Source of the DNA: Persicaria tinctoria
Lineage: Eukaryota > Streptophyta > Magnoliopsida > Caryophyllales > Polygonaceae
Length of the DNA stretch: 64,000 nucleotides
Reading direction: 5' to 3'
NCBI GenBank assembly: GCA_037127255.1
Contig: JBANSL010000013.1
Coordinates: 66,223,688 to 66,287,687 of the forward strand
Below, one piece after another: positions 10,615 to 21,597 of this stretch. Position numbers and translations under genes: made by a program. The notes under the pieces were generated by a model that had not been told where the DNA came from, did not search any database, and was given only the letters and a program-made list of their open reading frames with translations. Positions within the stretch are counted from its first letter, which is position 1; each line of letters opens with the position of its first letter.

Positions 10615-11503
10615 TCTCTCTCTTCTCCTCCTCTCGAATTGAATGAATAAAAACTAGCCCCATGGGCTTTATTTATAGGCATTAATCCTTGCTAATCAAG
10701 GTAAGGAATATCTATCTATTTCTAAAGATAAAACTCTACTTGGAAATAAATAAATCTAACTAGATAAAACAAGATAAATCCTTAGGGTAATTAAATGTTC
10801 CACCCTTAGGATAAATAAAAAGATAAAAAAGATAAAATTTCTCAACTCTTCATTTGCTAGGAATTTTCTCTCGAAAATATCTCCATCAGATTTAGGATAG
10901 AACTTTAAGTAGAGCCCGAAATCGAGTTGATGACGTCCCTAGATGTAGGTCGATATCGACCAAGGTGGGTCGATATCGATTTGATTTTCAGCATACTGCT
11001 CTGCTCGGCTCTTTAAACGCATTTAGGTCGATATCGAGTTGCGCCCTTGCATGCTGGTCGATTCTGGAATTTCCGACCAAGATTTGGTCGATATCGAGTA
11101 GCCTTGGTGGATATCGACTAGTCTTCTCAACATCTTGCTCTGCTCTTTAAACACATTTTCCTGAGTCCCCGTTCATCGGATTGACGCATACGAGCATGCG
11201 TTGGAAAGCTCTTTTCGAGGGATACAACTCTCATGAAGATATCAGAACTTGACTCAGAACGATGAATGCCGAAAAATGGCCTTTTCTCCGGCTGCACCAT
11301 CCTTAGCTTCTTCATGAGTTTTCCTTTAAGCTCCAAAGTGCCTCCGATTTCTGCGAAATTAAATAAAAACTAGTGTAGACTCTATATTTTGGAAAATAAG
11401 CATAAACTACATAGATTCTGTATTAATCTAACCCAATGCATGAAATGCATGCAGAAACCGATATAAAAGTAGATATAAAACATGGCACAAAACATGGACA
11501 TCA
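9677..11503 (-). repeat. Gypsy 5' LTR (minus-strand element)
   Basis: Partner of 3219-5086 with the same ends. Palindrome cores lie at 9871/9891, 9959/9979, 10046/10067, 10951/10971, 11029 (single) and 11089/11109. Relative to the left LTR it lacks a block around 10981-11028, where a patch resembling 'gctctttaaacgca' (also near 4730) stands instead. That suggests recombination at repeated words. A (CT)n/(CTAT)n run lies at about 10579-10622. Confidence 0.92.
9871..10074. repeat. Phased palindrome cluster in the right LTR
   Basis: Cores start at 9871, 9891, 9959, 9979, 10046 and 10067 (CAATATCG), with spacings of 20, 20 and 21 bp. Positions correspond one-to-one with the left-LTR cluster at 3409-3612. 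The cores have been kept while surrounding bases have diverged. Confidence 0.9.
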
Positions 11504-11508
11504 GTGGC

Positions 11509-13870
11509 AGGCTTGACCACAGGGCTGAACGTCTCATCACAATATCAATGCCTGCCTGCTGAGATCGACTGTTGACCACAAGACGGGCTTTGTAGCGCTC
11601 CAACGTCCCATCAGAGCGGAACTTATGACGGAAGAGCCACATACATCGGATGACATTCGCCTCAATAGGGCGAGGGACAAGAACCCAAGTGCCATTCTTC
11701 GTAAGGGCCCTGTATTCGTCGAGCATAGCCGTATGCTAATTCGGGTCGAGGAGGGCTGTTTTGTGGGAGGTGGGAATGGGGGAAAGGGAGATCGGGGTGG
11801 GGGCATGGGGGTTGGGAGTCGGGAAGGACGGATGCAGGGGGTGGAAGCTATAGGGAATGCTGCGGGCGCAGCAAGCCCGCAACTCATTGATTGGCCTCGA
11901 CCGCGACATGTTGTTGCGGCCGCCGCCAGTAGCTTGAGGAAAGGCTGGTTGACGGGTTTTTGGTAGGCTGCGGCCTCCACATCGTGCTGCGGCCGAGACA
12001 TCTCATATTGGGGAGGGGATGGCAGGGTGTATGGAGGGTAAAGGAAGGCGGGGCAATGTGTGGTGTTCATGGAGACGGTCTGACGAGGTCGAAAGATACC
12101 GGAGACGCTGCAGGTGTGTGGTCTGGTGGGAGGGGGTGGTGGTGGTGGTGGAGGGGGAGAGGTAGGAGTACCGGGAGAGCTCCGGGGAACAAAAAAATGA
12201 GGGAATGATGACTCTGACTCTGATTGAGACACATGAGGTGTAAGAGATGCAAAGGGGAATCGCGATTCATCAAAGGTGACATGATGAGATAGAATGATTT
12301 TGTGGGTCTTGATATCGAGGCAAAGGTAACCACGATGATCAGACGGATAGCCAAGAAAGACACAAGGAGTGGAGCATGGGTGAAGTTTGTGTGGGGCGGT
12401 GGATGACTTGTTTGGGAAGCACAAGCACCCAAAGGTACGAAGGTGATCATACTTTGGCAACATGCAATAAAGTACCTAAGCTGGTGAGCGATGGTGGAGG
12501 GTGGTGGATGGGAGAATATTTAGGAGGTAGCAAGTGGTGGCTAAGGCATAAGGCAAATAGAGAAGGGGAATGGATGCGTGGAAGAGGAGAGAACGCATCA
12601 TATTGGTGATGGTTCTGATGATTGGTTCGGCCTTGCCATTCTATTGGGAGGTATAGGGACAAGACAAGCGATAGGAGATCCCATTAGTGTTGAAGAAAGT
12701 GTGAAAGTCTTTGTTGTCAAATTCGCGACCATTGTCATATTGGAAACACTTGATAGAGGTGTGAAATTGTGTTTTGATGTAAGCATGGAATTTGGCAAAG
12801 ATAGGAAACACTTGAGATTTAAAGTGCAAAGGGAAAACCCATAAGAAATGTGTGTAATCATCCAGAAACAAAAGGTAATACTTATGACCCTCCTTGCTAG
12901 GCACAAGAGATGTCCAAATATCACTACGAATAATATCAAATGGGGCAAAAGTAGTGGTTAAAGACCGCTGAAAAGGAAGTCTGGCATGCTTGCCTAACTG
13001 ACAAGAAGAACATAAATTAGAGCGAAGCTCTTTATTACAATTGACTAGACTCTTAGAACGAAGCAAATCTAAAATTGCAAGACTGGGATGACCAAGGCGT
13101 GCATGCCAAAGACTGGATGATGATGCCAAGAGGGCGACTAGACTTGATGGGTTGGATGGTGAGGGCGACGACACAGGATAGAGCTCCCCGGTGGTATTAC
13201 ATCTCAGGCGAGTAACCCCCGTAGTAATATCCTTCACAGAGAAACCAAACAGATCAAACACAAGAGAAACATTATTGTCAGTGGTGAACCGACTGACAGA
13301 GATAAGATTTTTGACAAGTTTGGGGGAAATGAGTGTAATGGGTTGGTTGGGGTTGGTAATGTGGCGTGGCCAATGCTCGAAGTAGCAAGGCGACCACGGT
13401 TGCCGACGATAATAGAATGGGCAGGACCCTTAAAAGAAAGAGAAGAGAGAGTACTTGAGGAGTTCGTCATATGAGAAGTGGCGCCAGTGTCCATGTACCA
13501 AGCGGAGTCTGGAGGTGTCAGCTGCATGAAAGAGAAGGTGTGATGCATATCATTCGGAGTGTATACCGGATCAGACGACGACGGGTAGGCCTGATGACCT
13601 GAAGGTCGAGGAGCAGGACCCAACAAGCCCACTCCCTGCTGATGGTTGGGATACGGGGCTGGTGGGCGGTACGTCGCAAGTGGGTAGCCAAAGGGAATCC
13701 AAGGCGGATAACTAGGGTTGGGGTACCAAGAGGGGCGAGTGGAATCGTTCTGCCGCGGCCGCGGCCTCTCGGGGCTGTTTGGTCGTTGTTGTGGCTATGT
13801 TGTGGGGCATAGGTCTCGTCAATGTCGCTTGACGAGACCAACGCCATCTTGTCCTTGGCGTCGGAGAGAG
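11509..13870 (-). pseudogene. Copia gag tail, protease, integrase and start of reverse transcriptase
   Basis: From right to left on the minus strand: a gag tail with an RGRGRGR patch (about 13760), then the protease with WYMDTGATSHMT (about 13490), whose DTGA is the catalytic Asp triad. The GAG-pre-integrase HHCC zinc follows (LWHARLGHPS and CSSCQLGKHARLPF, about 12960-13110). The integrase core includes DIWTSLVPSKEGHKYYLLFLDD (about 12900), the second catalytic Asp in YDNGREF (about 12700) and the strand to YTSQQNG. A proline-rich linker (about 12150) leads into the RT start (WLFRHKF, ERYKARLVV, near 11580-11640). At least three frameshifts (near 13380, 12640 and 11700) break it. The chain continues at 3213 beyond the nested gypsy element. 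Confidence 0.88.
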
Positions 13871-14685
13871 GTGAGCATGACGGTGAAGTCCGAGGGCGAT
13901 TCTGATCGAAAACGATTGAGGACGGCTTACTAGAAGATTGGTTCGCCATCAAACAGGGGAGATGGTGCCTCGGTGGCTTGTCGGCGCCGCTGGTAGCTCT
14001 TGGGCGGCTCCTGGGTGGCGTTGGGTGGCTTCGGATGTAGATCTCCGCGAGGAGAGGATGTGGTGGTGCTAGGCGACTCGAGAATGCTCTCGGCAAATAC
14101 AGAGGAGATGGACGCGGCTATTCCGGTGTTGGGAGGCTAGTGGCGGTGACGGTGATGTTTCTGGTGGATATGGTGGAGCGCAGAAGTGATGGTGGTGATG
14201 CGTGGGAATGGGTATGGCGTCGATGGAAAGCCCAACGGGAAGGATAGTGGTGATGAGGACGTTGAGTGAAGAGGAGGGAGTCAGGTAGGGTGATGGTGAA
14301 TGAGGTGATCATGAAGGTAAAAAATGACAGGGTAAGGAGTGGGTTTAAGGGGTATGGTGAGTGATGGGAGTAGGTGGTGATTGAGTGTAGGATTGGTTAA
14401 CCAATACACGGTAATAAATCTCGAATACGTGAATTTCGAATCTCGAAATTAGTTCCCGACTTTTAGTTTTCCCGAATCCCGCTTTCTCAATCAATTAGAT
14501 TTTTAAAATCGACAAGGATATCTCCATCCGATAATTATTTTGAATTTTCGAGGTAAAATAAAGGAAATTATTCGGCAAATTTTATATTCCGATCGGAATC
14601 CGCTAAACGAGTTTTAAAAACGATTTAATTTCATTTTTAATTCTCTTTTTCCGAAAAATTAGGATTTGAAAATCCGAGGCTTTAC
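13871..14685 (-). repeat. Gypsy-type LTR, second piece (LTR-A end)
   Basis: Continues the LTR interrupted at 1870. It matches 42171-43018 and 50370-51214, for example around GATCGAAAACG, GGTGAAGGTGA-like G-rich stretches, the AATCGACAAGGATAT block and the end CCGAGGCTTTACA. On the minus strand this end is the LTR start (TGTAAAGCCTCGGA). A reading frame that runs through the copia junction at 13870 is a chimera of gag and LTR and is not a gene. Confidence 0.75.
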
Positions 14686-17508
14686 ATCTTGCGCCCCGAG
14701 TACAGATTGAAGGTTTGATATTCTAATCTAATGTTCAAATTGGGATTTCATACCCAAATTCGAAGGGATCGTTGGAATCCCCGGGGGTAGTCCCCCGTAC
14801 ATGTCTTAATTCTAAGCGTGGAAAAACGGTAATCATGCAAATAGCGAAAATAAGTTTAATACAAAGGGTGTCACGTCAGAGCCGGGTCAAAAAATTGAAT
14901 TCCAACCGTTATGGATTTACCATATTTAGAGTATCAACCCTCTCTCTCTCTCTCCACCAAGTCAGAACCCCGCAGTCATGGAGCCAAACCAACATCAATA
15001 GGACGAAACATAATAATTCCTAAAAACATTAATGGTGATCGGGATCAGATGATGTCCACCTGCTCTTTCTGCTGCCCAATGAACACACATACGCTATACC
15101 TAATAAATATGCTTCTAGATGCAAGGTGGAACATTAACACACTAACATGCTCCTAAGATCAAGTGCATAATAATAAGAATAAGGCCTTAACACAGAATAC
15201 CAAGTAGTATATCCCGCTACCTAACCATCGTCCCCTTCTCGATACAGCGGAGACTGGCTAGCTCGCGAATGCATTCCAATTTATAAATAGGGCGAGGCCC
15301 GTTGTGTTACCCGACCCCATGTTTGCATGCTTTTATCAAATCATGAATGTGGACTTAAAAGAGAAAATAAATAATATAATGCGAAAAATAAAATAAATTA
15401 GATAAGAAGGAAAATGGTAATTAAGACTCGAACGACCCAGGACAACCTGATGAGACGGGGCAATCCTATGACCCTAGCAAATACTCTAGATACTTCACAG
15501 GTAACTATCGTTATGTTTACAAACACATAAAGAAATAGAATGCTCAATGGTCAATGCAACATAACATGGTATTATATGACATGCTAGTATATGATGCACA
15601 TAAGACAAATAAGTCTCTCTGCCGATCTGAGTAAGCTCCGAAGAGACTTACCTGGCAATGCAGAACAACATAATAGAAGATCCGACATACATCATTCATA
15701 ATCTCATCAGAACACACACACACACACACACAAGTCTACATCTAATCATCCAAGAACTCAAAGCATATCATTCAACGAGAATAGCAACCATATGGAAATC
15801 ATCATTCCGTCCGGTTCAACCATTTATCATATTGCCATATTTCACCAGACCATATCATTCTCATCATTCCATTCAACCACATTCATGTATTCGCAATAAT
15901 ATATCCACAATAATAATCTGCATATCACATACAAAAAGTTCATCATATTCATCATATCTCGAAATCATAAGTTAACGATACATAGGTCTAACATTTCATT
16001 AGGCTATTAGTCAATCAATCATGCCATTAGTACACACCAATCATGATATTAGTCAATTAATCATATCAATATGATAGTTAGTCACCGATCACATAATTCC
16101 CAAGTTAGTCCCGAAAATCAATTAAAAAACCAAGCAATTGATTAAAACGTTTGGCCTTAAAAGCTCATGAAATTCGTTTCCAAAACTCCCATGTCAGACC
16201 CTGTAAATCAGTCATTGAAATTCCCCGAAAGCGTTGAAAATACGTCGCGAAAATGATCATCGAAAAAGTCGAGAAACATACTAAAAAACTAACGGACAGG
16301 GAGTCAGTCGCGTCCACGAGAGAGGCTCTCGCACCCGCGAGACTCGACGCATTAGAGGACTTCACGGCCACGAGCATCTCGCGCCTGCGAGATCTTGAGT
16401 CACGGCCGCGAGTCTGGCATCCCCTCATAGCATATCCAAGATATCCAACTCGCCGTCGTGAAACATCCCTATTGCGGTTCGCAATCAAGAACATTGTGCA
16501 AGTTGTTCTTCCTCGCGGCTGCGAGAACTTGGAGGGTTGAAAAGTGAAAGGAAGAGAAATGGAAACATCTTACCCTTCCTAGGCTCAAAACCGAACGAAT
16601 GGACTCCGGGGGCTTCGATCTCGGATCTCCGAGCTGTTGGGGCATATTCTTCCACTTGGATGACTTAAAGGGGTTGCTTGGGGAGGCTGTTGTTATTGAA
16701 CATGAAGGAGGGAAGAGAAAGGGGCTTGCATTGAGCTCGAGAGGGGGAGATGGAGCTCCTTTGTCATGGAATGGAGAAGGGAGTTGAGAGAGGTAATGAA
16801 GTAGGGATGTTGTGGGGGGATTTGAGCACGAAATGGATGAGCCTAGGGCTGCTGAAATCTCTCATCAAAGGAGGAAAGATAGGGTTTCTTTGAGAGCTTC
16901 TGGATAAGATCTTGGGAGATGAGTTTTAGGATTTGTGTGTGCTTTGTGTGGTGAGCCAATGATCCTCCAAAATATGATTTTATAGTGTCAAAGAGGAGCC
17001 TTTTTGGGAGACACAGTCAGATGGACAAAGAAAGGATTGAATGTTGTTTTGTCCCTTTGCCACAATTGTGATGGGCAAGGAAAAAGGGAAGGTAAAACAT
17101 GTGTAAGTGTTTAGCCATTTAGGGAAGTGAGGAAAGTGATGAGGAAGCTTTCTCAAATTCAACTTTGGCTCCATGGGGACCATCTTGGGGCTGAGATTTT
17201 CGGATAGGGTTGGGAGAGTGAGGGTGGGAATCTTCGTTCCGAGGTTGCGAGCTCGAATCCCGAGGGGCGTCTCGAAATTAGTTTTCGACGTTATCTTCCC
17301 AAATCATGCTCTCACTTTCACGAAATTAGAATTTGAAATCCGAGAATCAAGGTTGTCATGTTAGTTCTTAAAGTTTAAGTTAGGTCCGAAATCCGCTTTA
17401 CGAAATCAAAGCCCGAGCTAGGGAGTTTTTTCGCTAAATTCCGCTTTAAAATTCATTTTGATTTTCTTTTCCCGAGAAATTAGGATTTAAAAAATCCGAG
17501 CCTTTACA
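14686..17508 (-). repeat. Related gypsy-type LTR (LTR-B), missing its outer 45 bp or so
   Basis: Begins abruptly with CTTGCGCCCCGAGTACAG, equivalent to an internal point about 50 bp into the 39920 LTR, and ends with CCGAGCCTTTACA like the other copies. It shares ordered blocks with them: GGGATTTC.TACCCAAAT, GCGGAGACTGGC, CCCTATGACCCTAGCAAA and the ATTAGGATTT end. The middle (16230-17300) is different, so it is a separate subfamily. It contains (CT)n at 14940-14953 and (AC)n at 15714-15731. I see no credible protein gene. Confidence 0.7.
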
Positions 17509-17557
17509 CAATTAATCAGTAGTATCTATCTATCTATATATATATATATATATATAG
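17509..17557. repeat. (CTAT)n and (TA)n microsatellite
   Basis: Short spacer between LTR-B and the next element, ending in a pure TA run at about 17535-17556. Confidence 0.85.
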
Positions 17558-18533
17558 GGAATGGTTCAAATGTAAAATATCCTTAGGGTGTAAAATTTGC
17601 TTAAGGTGTAAAATTCTCTAATGGGCCTAATTTTTGTAAGTAAATTGCTAATGAGCCTAATTTAATTACTAATGGACCTAATTTAATTACTAATGAGCCT
17701 AATTTAATTAGTAGAATGTCTGCCCCCTTGCCCATGCGTGTGCCCCCCACTGTGCCCCCTTCTCGGGCCAGTTTTTTTTTCCTTTTGTCCTAGAATTTTT
17801 TTTTCGCGCTAACACTTTCTGCTGTGCAAGTATAACTTGATTTTGTGCATATATAGTATCATGTTGTGCAAATATAACTTTATTTTGTGCAGAAGTAATA
17901 ATTCATTATGGGGGTAAATAGGTAAATGTGTCTATTTCAATTATAAAAATTTATAATTGAAATATGTTTAATTTATGGGTAAATAGGTAAATATGTCTAA
18001 TTTTATGGGTAAATGCACTTTTCCCCATTTTCGACACCTTTTTTTGTGCAAATATAAAGTGTATAAATAACCAGTTCATCCTATTTTATAGGTAAATAGG
18101 ATGAATTTGTTTGAGTGTTTAAGTGATCTAAAGTGGAGCATTCTGCTTGTTTGTCTTTTGTGCTTAGGATGGATTTGCTACTTCCACTCAAGTATATTTA
18201 ATAGGTCCAAGAGAAGAAGTTAAAGAAGATTTCTGAAATGATTGTGGATCTGTCAAAAGCTAAATCAAATGATTGCATAACCAGTTCAAGCATCACAAAT
18301 AGTCCCAAGCCACATCTTGCAAACGGGGGAAATCCAGACACATCATACAGTTATTTGATGCATGATATTTTGATTTTGCTTCAATAGTCGCAACTTGGCT
18401 TTGTTTGAGGGGATTAAGAGGGCTGAGATGCCCAACTCCTGTTCACATGAGCGTGTTTCTTGTTATTTTATCTTCATTTTTTGCTACTTACATCTATTTC
18501 CCCCGCTTCCAATGTGTCATATGTGTCATTAAA

Positions 18534-18604
18534 AGCCTATTAGCTCAAAATGGGAGAGCAATGTGCCTACGCACAAAGATGCGGGTTCAGACCCCGTATA
18601 GGCT
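18534..18604 (+). other. tRNA-like sequence with a malformed anticodon arm
   Basis: A 7-bp acceptor pairs perfectly (AGCCTAT with ATAGGCT). A D-arm (GCTC, 9-nt loop, GAGC) and a T-arm (GCGGG, TTCAGAC, CCCGT) follow at the right spacing. The middle, however, folds best as TGTGC-CTAC-GCACA with only a 4-nt loop, so no normal 7-nt anticodon loop exists. It is therefore a tRNA relic, a SINE head or a tRNA-mimic. Internal promoter boxes are approximate (TAGCTCAAAATGG; GGTTCAGACCC). Confidence 0.5.
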
Positions 18605-18650
18605 CTCTATGTGGTATCTCTTATTATGTTTCTCTTCGTGAATAGTATAA

Positions 18651-18910
18651 GGTGCAAAAATAAAATTATAATGTGCATTTGTGCAACTGTGAAGTGCATT
18701 TTTACAACTTTAAAGTGCATTTGTGCAACTTTAAAGTGCGAATATAAGAACATAAAGTGCAAAAATAAAATTGTAATGTGCACATTTAGAATACAAGTGT
18801 GCAAAAGTAGGACACAATTGTGCAAATTTAAACTACAATTGTGTAAAAGTAAGATACAATTGTGCAGATTTAGAATACAATTGTGCAAAAGTAAGATCAT
18901 AATGAGCATG
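18651..18910. repeat. Degenerate tandem field of GTGCAA/GTGCAT units
   Basis: Units of about 20-30 bp such as 'aaagtgcatttgtgcaac' and 'aattgtgcaaaagtaaga' follow one another. The translations on either strand (for example HNCILNLHNCILLLHNC) merely mirror the repeat. It lies just after the tRNA-like sequence. Confidence 0.7.
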
Positions 18911-19136
18911 AATAAGACAAAAGATGTGCTTTTGAAATCGATGTTTTAATTTTGTTTTTTTTTACTGTTGAGAGTTTGAGTTCTCCTCTCGCATAATTTA
19001 GGTTGATAGTTTTGAGTTTGAAATCGATTTTTTTACGTATAAGCTTTTAAAATTAAAGTGAATAAATAAGATTAAAATGTGCATAATTAAGGTTAAAAAG
19101 TGCATAACTAAGATTATAATGTGTATGATTAACAAT

Positions 19137-19600
19137 TTGCGATCCCCGGTCCCCGCCCCACCCCCGTTGAGGAACCCCGCGGGGATCCCCGATGAGGAGT
19201 ATGAAATCTCCATTTTTGCTTAGATCTTACATACGTTTAAATAATTTTTCTTTTATTTTTTAACATCTATCGTACAATTTACATTTATAAGATATTATAT
19301 GTAATATTCATATCATATTTTCTTACATAACTTTAATAATATCTTATAGTTTTTTATTTAATGGAGGGAAACCATGAGTTTTAAATGGGGAACCCAACGG
19401 GGAAACCAGCGAGGAATGCAAATGGGAAAAATTAAGCGGGGACGGGGATTCCCCGATGGGGAAGGAGACCCGGCGGGGATAGGGACGGGGGACATTTTTT
19501 ATCCCAGGACGGGGACGGGGACGGGGGGACTTTTTAAAAATGGGGACAGGGACGGGGAGGGTACTCCCCAACCCGAACCCGCTTCGTTGCCATCCCTAGC
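19137..19600. repeat. GC-rich foldback, possible hAT-type MITE
   Basis: In an AT-rich setting, runs of GGGGA/TCCCC occur in opposite orientation: GATCCCCGGTCCCCGCCCCA at 19141 and GGGACGGGGACGGGG at 19500-19520. The right end reads, on the minus strand, TAGGGATGGCAACGAAGC, the style of many plant hAT MITE ends. The left end is too diverged to fix the boundary. Confidence 0.4.
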
Positions 19601-19654
19601 TAATGGGCTAAATTATGATTTTCATGCTAAAATAGAAGAACCTAATCGACCTAA

Positions 19655-20140
19655 ATCGTATCGCAATAAAATTCTAAAATCCAATTAGCTCATGATTCAC
19701 AAACAATTTGACAACGCTATGAACATGAAATTAGCTCCAAATCAACCCAACATCACAACCATATCATCAATTTCAATCAATTTGGATGTTGGCAAAAAAA
19801 CCACAAATTATAAAATATATCGCAATAAAATTCTAAAATCTAATTAGATCATGATATACATAAACAATTTGACAATGCTATGAACATGAAATTAGCTCCA
19901 AATCAACCCAGCAACACAACCATATCATCAATTTCAGTCAATTTGGCTTTTGGCAAAAAAAAAAACCCAAATTCTAAAACATATCGCAATATAAAATTCT
20001 AAAATTCAATTAGCTCACGATCGATAAATAATTTGACAATGATATGAATATGAAATTAGCTCAAAATCAACCCAACAACACAACCATATCATCAATTTCA
20101 ATCAATTTGGCTTTTGGCAAAAAACCCCAAATTCCGCTCC
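19655..20140. repeat. Three tandem copies of a 160-bp unit
   Basis: The word TCGCAATA.AAATTCTAAAAT recurs at 19661, 19820 and 19984. Each is followed by the same order of blocks (AATTAGCTCATGAT, AATTTGACAA, ATGAACATGAAATTAGCTC, ATCATCAATTTCA, TTTGGC). The period is about 159-164 bp. Confidence 0.88.
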
Positions 20141-20985
20141 TAAATCAAACCCTAGGTTTTCAATCTTAATCTAAATCATTCAAACACTATTTTGTGCAAA
20201 TATAATTTTAAGTTGTGCAAATATAATATTTTGTTGTGCATTTATAAATTACGGAATAATTTTATAATTTATTAAATTTAGATAAGGGCATATTTGTGAA
20301 GAAAGAGAAAATATGGGTCAAAATTGTAATTTCATCATCATCATCCTCACATCGCCTATAAACCTCCGATTAGAAATGGCAGTTACACCGGTGGACTTCA
20401 GCAAGCTCCCGGTGCCAGGCTAGGGCACGGTGGCACAAGAGGGGGAGGGGGGGAGGGGGGGGGGGACAGATACGGGACCGTGGGGGCGTGACGAGTCCGT
20501 TGGTGGCAATCGTTGGTGGCTTCGGTGGTGGAAAGGAAGTGGTCGAAGGTGGCGAAGGGAGCTCCGGTGTTGTTGGGTAAGGAGAAAATTGTTGGCGATT
20601 CCGACGACTCCGATGAGGATTCCGGTGATTGCGATAGGAGAAGCCGGATCCACAACCGCCTTGTCGAATTGACCAATGCTCGATGCTCGATTCCGGTGAT
20701 TGCAATGATTCTGACGATTTCGATGGAGGAGTTCGATTCTGATGATTTCGAGGATTTCGACGAGGAATATTTCGGCGATTGACACCGCCCAGTCCAATGC
20801 TCGATGACCTGCCTCCTGCCACGCCCGGCGATTGAGACTTTGCCTAGGCCATGCCCGCTTCTTAATTTTTGCGCAGAGGGAGGAATGGGATGACCATTTC
20901 GTTTTTTTTTAAAGGGCACGGGTCCGGTTTTCCAAAATTTTACATCTTAAGCAATTTTGCACCCTAAGGATATTTATATGTATAA

Positions 20986-21597
20986 ATAAATAAAATACAT
21001 GAAAAGTTGTGTTCACCTACATGAAGTTTTAAGTTCAAATCCCATTAGGTCCACACTAACCACGTTTTGCAAAAAAATTATTTCCTCTTAAATTTTCATG
21101 TTTGTTATGTGTAATTTTATAAAATCATGTTTGTTACGTGTAATTTTTTTTAAAATTGAATATAATAATAAATTTTCATCTTTGTTACGGATAATTTTTG
21201 AAAATGGAATATAATCTATAATCTATTAAATTATCATTTTTTGGTTGATGATTCTTTACGCATAAGGTTTTAGTTTCAAATCACATTTGCTACTTTGTCA
21301 ATATTTTACAATCTTATTTTGTCTTAAATTATCATAGAATCCAAACACACTTAAAATACCTTAATCTAATTGGAATCAAGACACACTGCAGTTGCATCTT
21401 ATATTATTATTTGTACATTATACTATATTAAAGAGGCATATAACTTAATGCATCTTATATTTAGTTTAAATAATAAATAAATATAAAAATTAGTTTAAGA
21501 TTAATAATAGGGCACCCTCTACGTACTCTTTTAGCTCTTTGTCTTATAACATTTCCTATTCTACAAATTAATATTATTATTTGTACATTATACTACC
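20986..21597. other. AT-rich spacer, no gene seen
   Basis: Contains short repeats of 'atgtttgttatgtgtaattttt' near 21100-21150 and a TATACTATATTAAAGAGGCA word at 21422, a style seen at some Helitron 5' ends. No matching 3' end was identified and no ORF is credible. Confidence 0.4.

Larger units (their letters stand above)
3219..11503 (-). mobile_element. Non-autonomous Ty3/gypsy element (gag-protease only, palindrome-rich)
   Basis: Two long direct repeats (3219-5086 and 9677-11503) with TG...CA ends are flanked by a perfect 5-bp duplication, GTGGC at 3214-3218 and 11504-11508, inside the copia RT gene. On the minus strand the order is LTR, tRNA-Asp-type primer site (9656-9673), gag, protease, a long untranslated 3' part with two polypurine tracts, and the LTR. 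There is no reverse transcriptase, RNase H or integrase core. The 4.6-kb interior matches the plus-strand element at 53398-60750 in layout and sequence. Primer site and gag point to the Athila/Tat side of the gypsy family. The LTRs differ by scattered substitutions and one block deletion, so the insertion is not recent. Confidence 0.92.
1871..13870 (-). mobile_element. Ty1/copia retrotransposon, 5'-truncated, split by a nested gypsy element
   Basis: On the minus strand the order is gag C-terminus, protease, integrase, reverse transcriptase, RNase H, polypurine tract and a short 3' LTR, which is the copia order. The 5' LTR, primer site and most of gag are missing: coding sequence joins LTR-A directly at 13870/13871. 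The element is interrupted at 3219-11503 by a gypsy element flanked by GTGGC duplications. The target is LTR-A, whose two halves lie at 1407-1870 and 13871-14685. Frameshifts and the insertion make it inactive. Confidence 0.9.
17558..20985. mobile_element. Repeat-rich element bounded by imperfect inverted repeats
   Basis: The left segment at about 17571-17623 (ATATCCTTAGGGTGTAAAAT then TTGCTTAAGGTGTAAAA) is repeated in inverse orientation at about 20932-20982. That suggests a DNA transposon of roughly 3.4 kb. No transposase is visible and no clean target duplication was found. Inside are scattered TGTGCAAATATAA words, a tRNA-like stretch, a GTGCAA repeat field, a GC-rich foldback and a 160-bp tandem array. 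An acidic plus-strand ORF at 20513-20782 (GDSDDSDEDSGD and MEEFDSDDFEDFDEEYFGD) may be a captured gene fragment, but I do not recognise it. The superfamily is undecided. Confidence 0.5.

Noticed and set aside
11537..12463. Long proline-rich minus-strand ORF
   Set aside because: It is the copia integrase/RT linker read partly out of frame; real domains switch frame along it.
13518..14096. 192-codon minus-strand ORF starting in LTR-A
   Set aside because: It crosses the LTR/copia junction at 13870 and changes frame relative to gag and protease; a chimera made by the insertion.
18607..18949. ORFs on both strands with repeating HNCILN or CKSKIQLC words
   Set aside because: They only mirror the GTGCAA repeat field.
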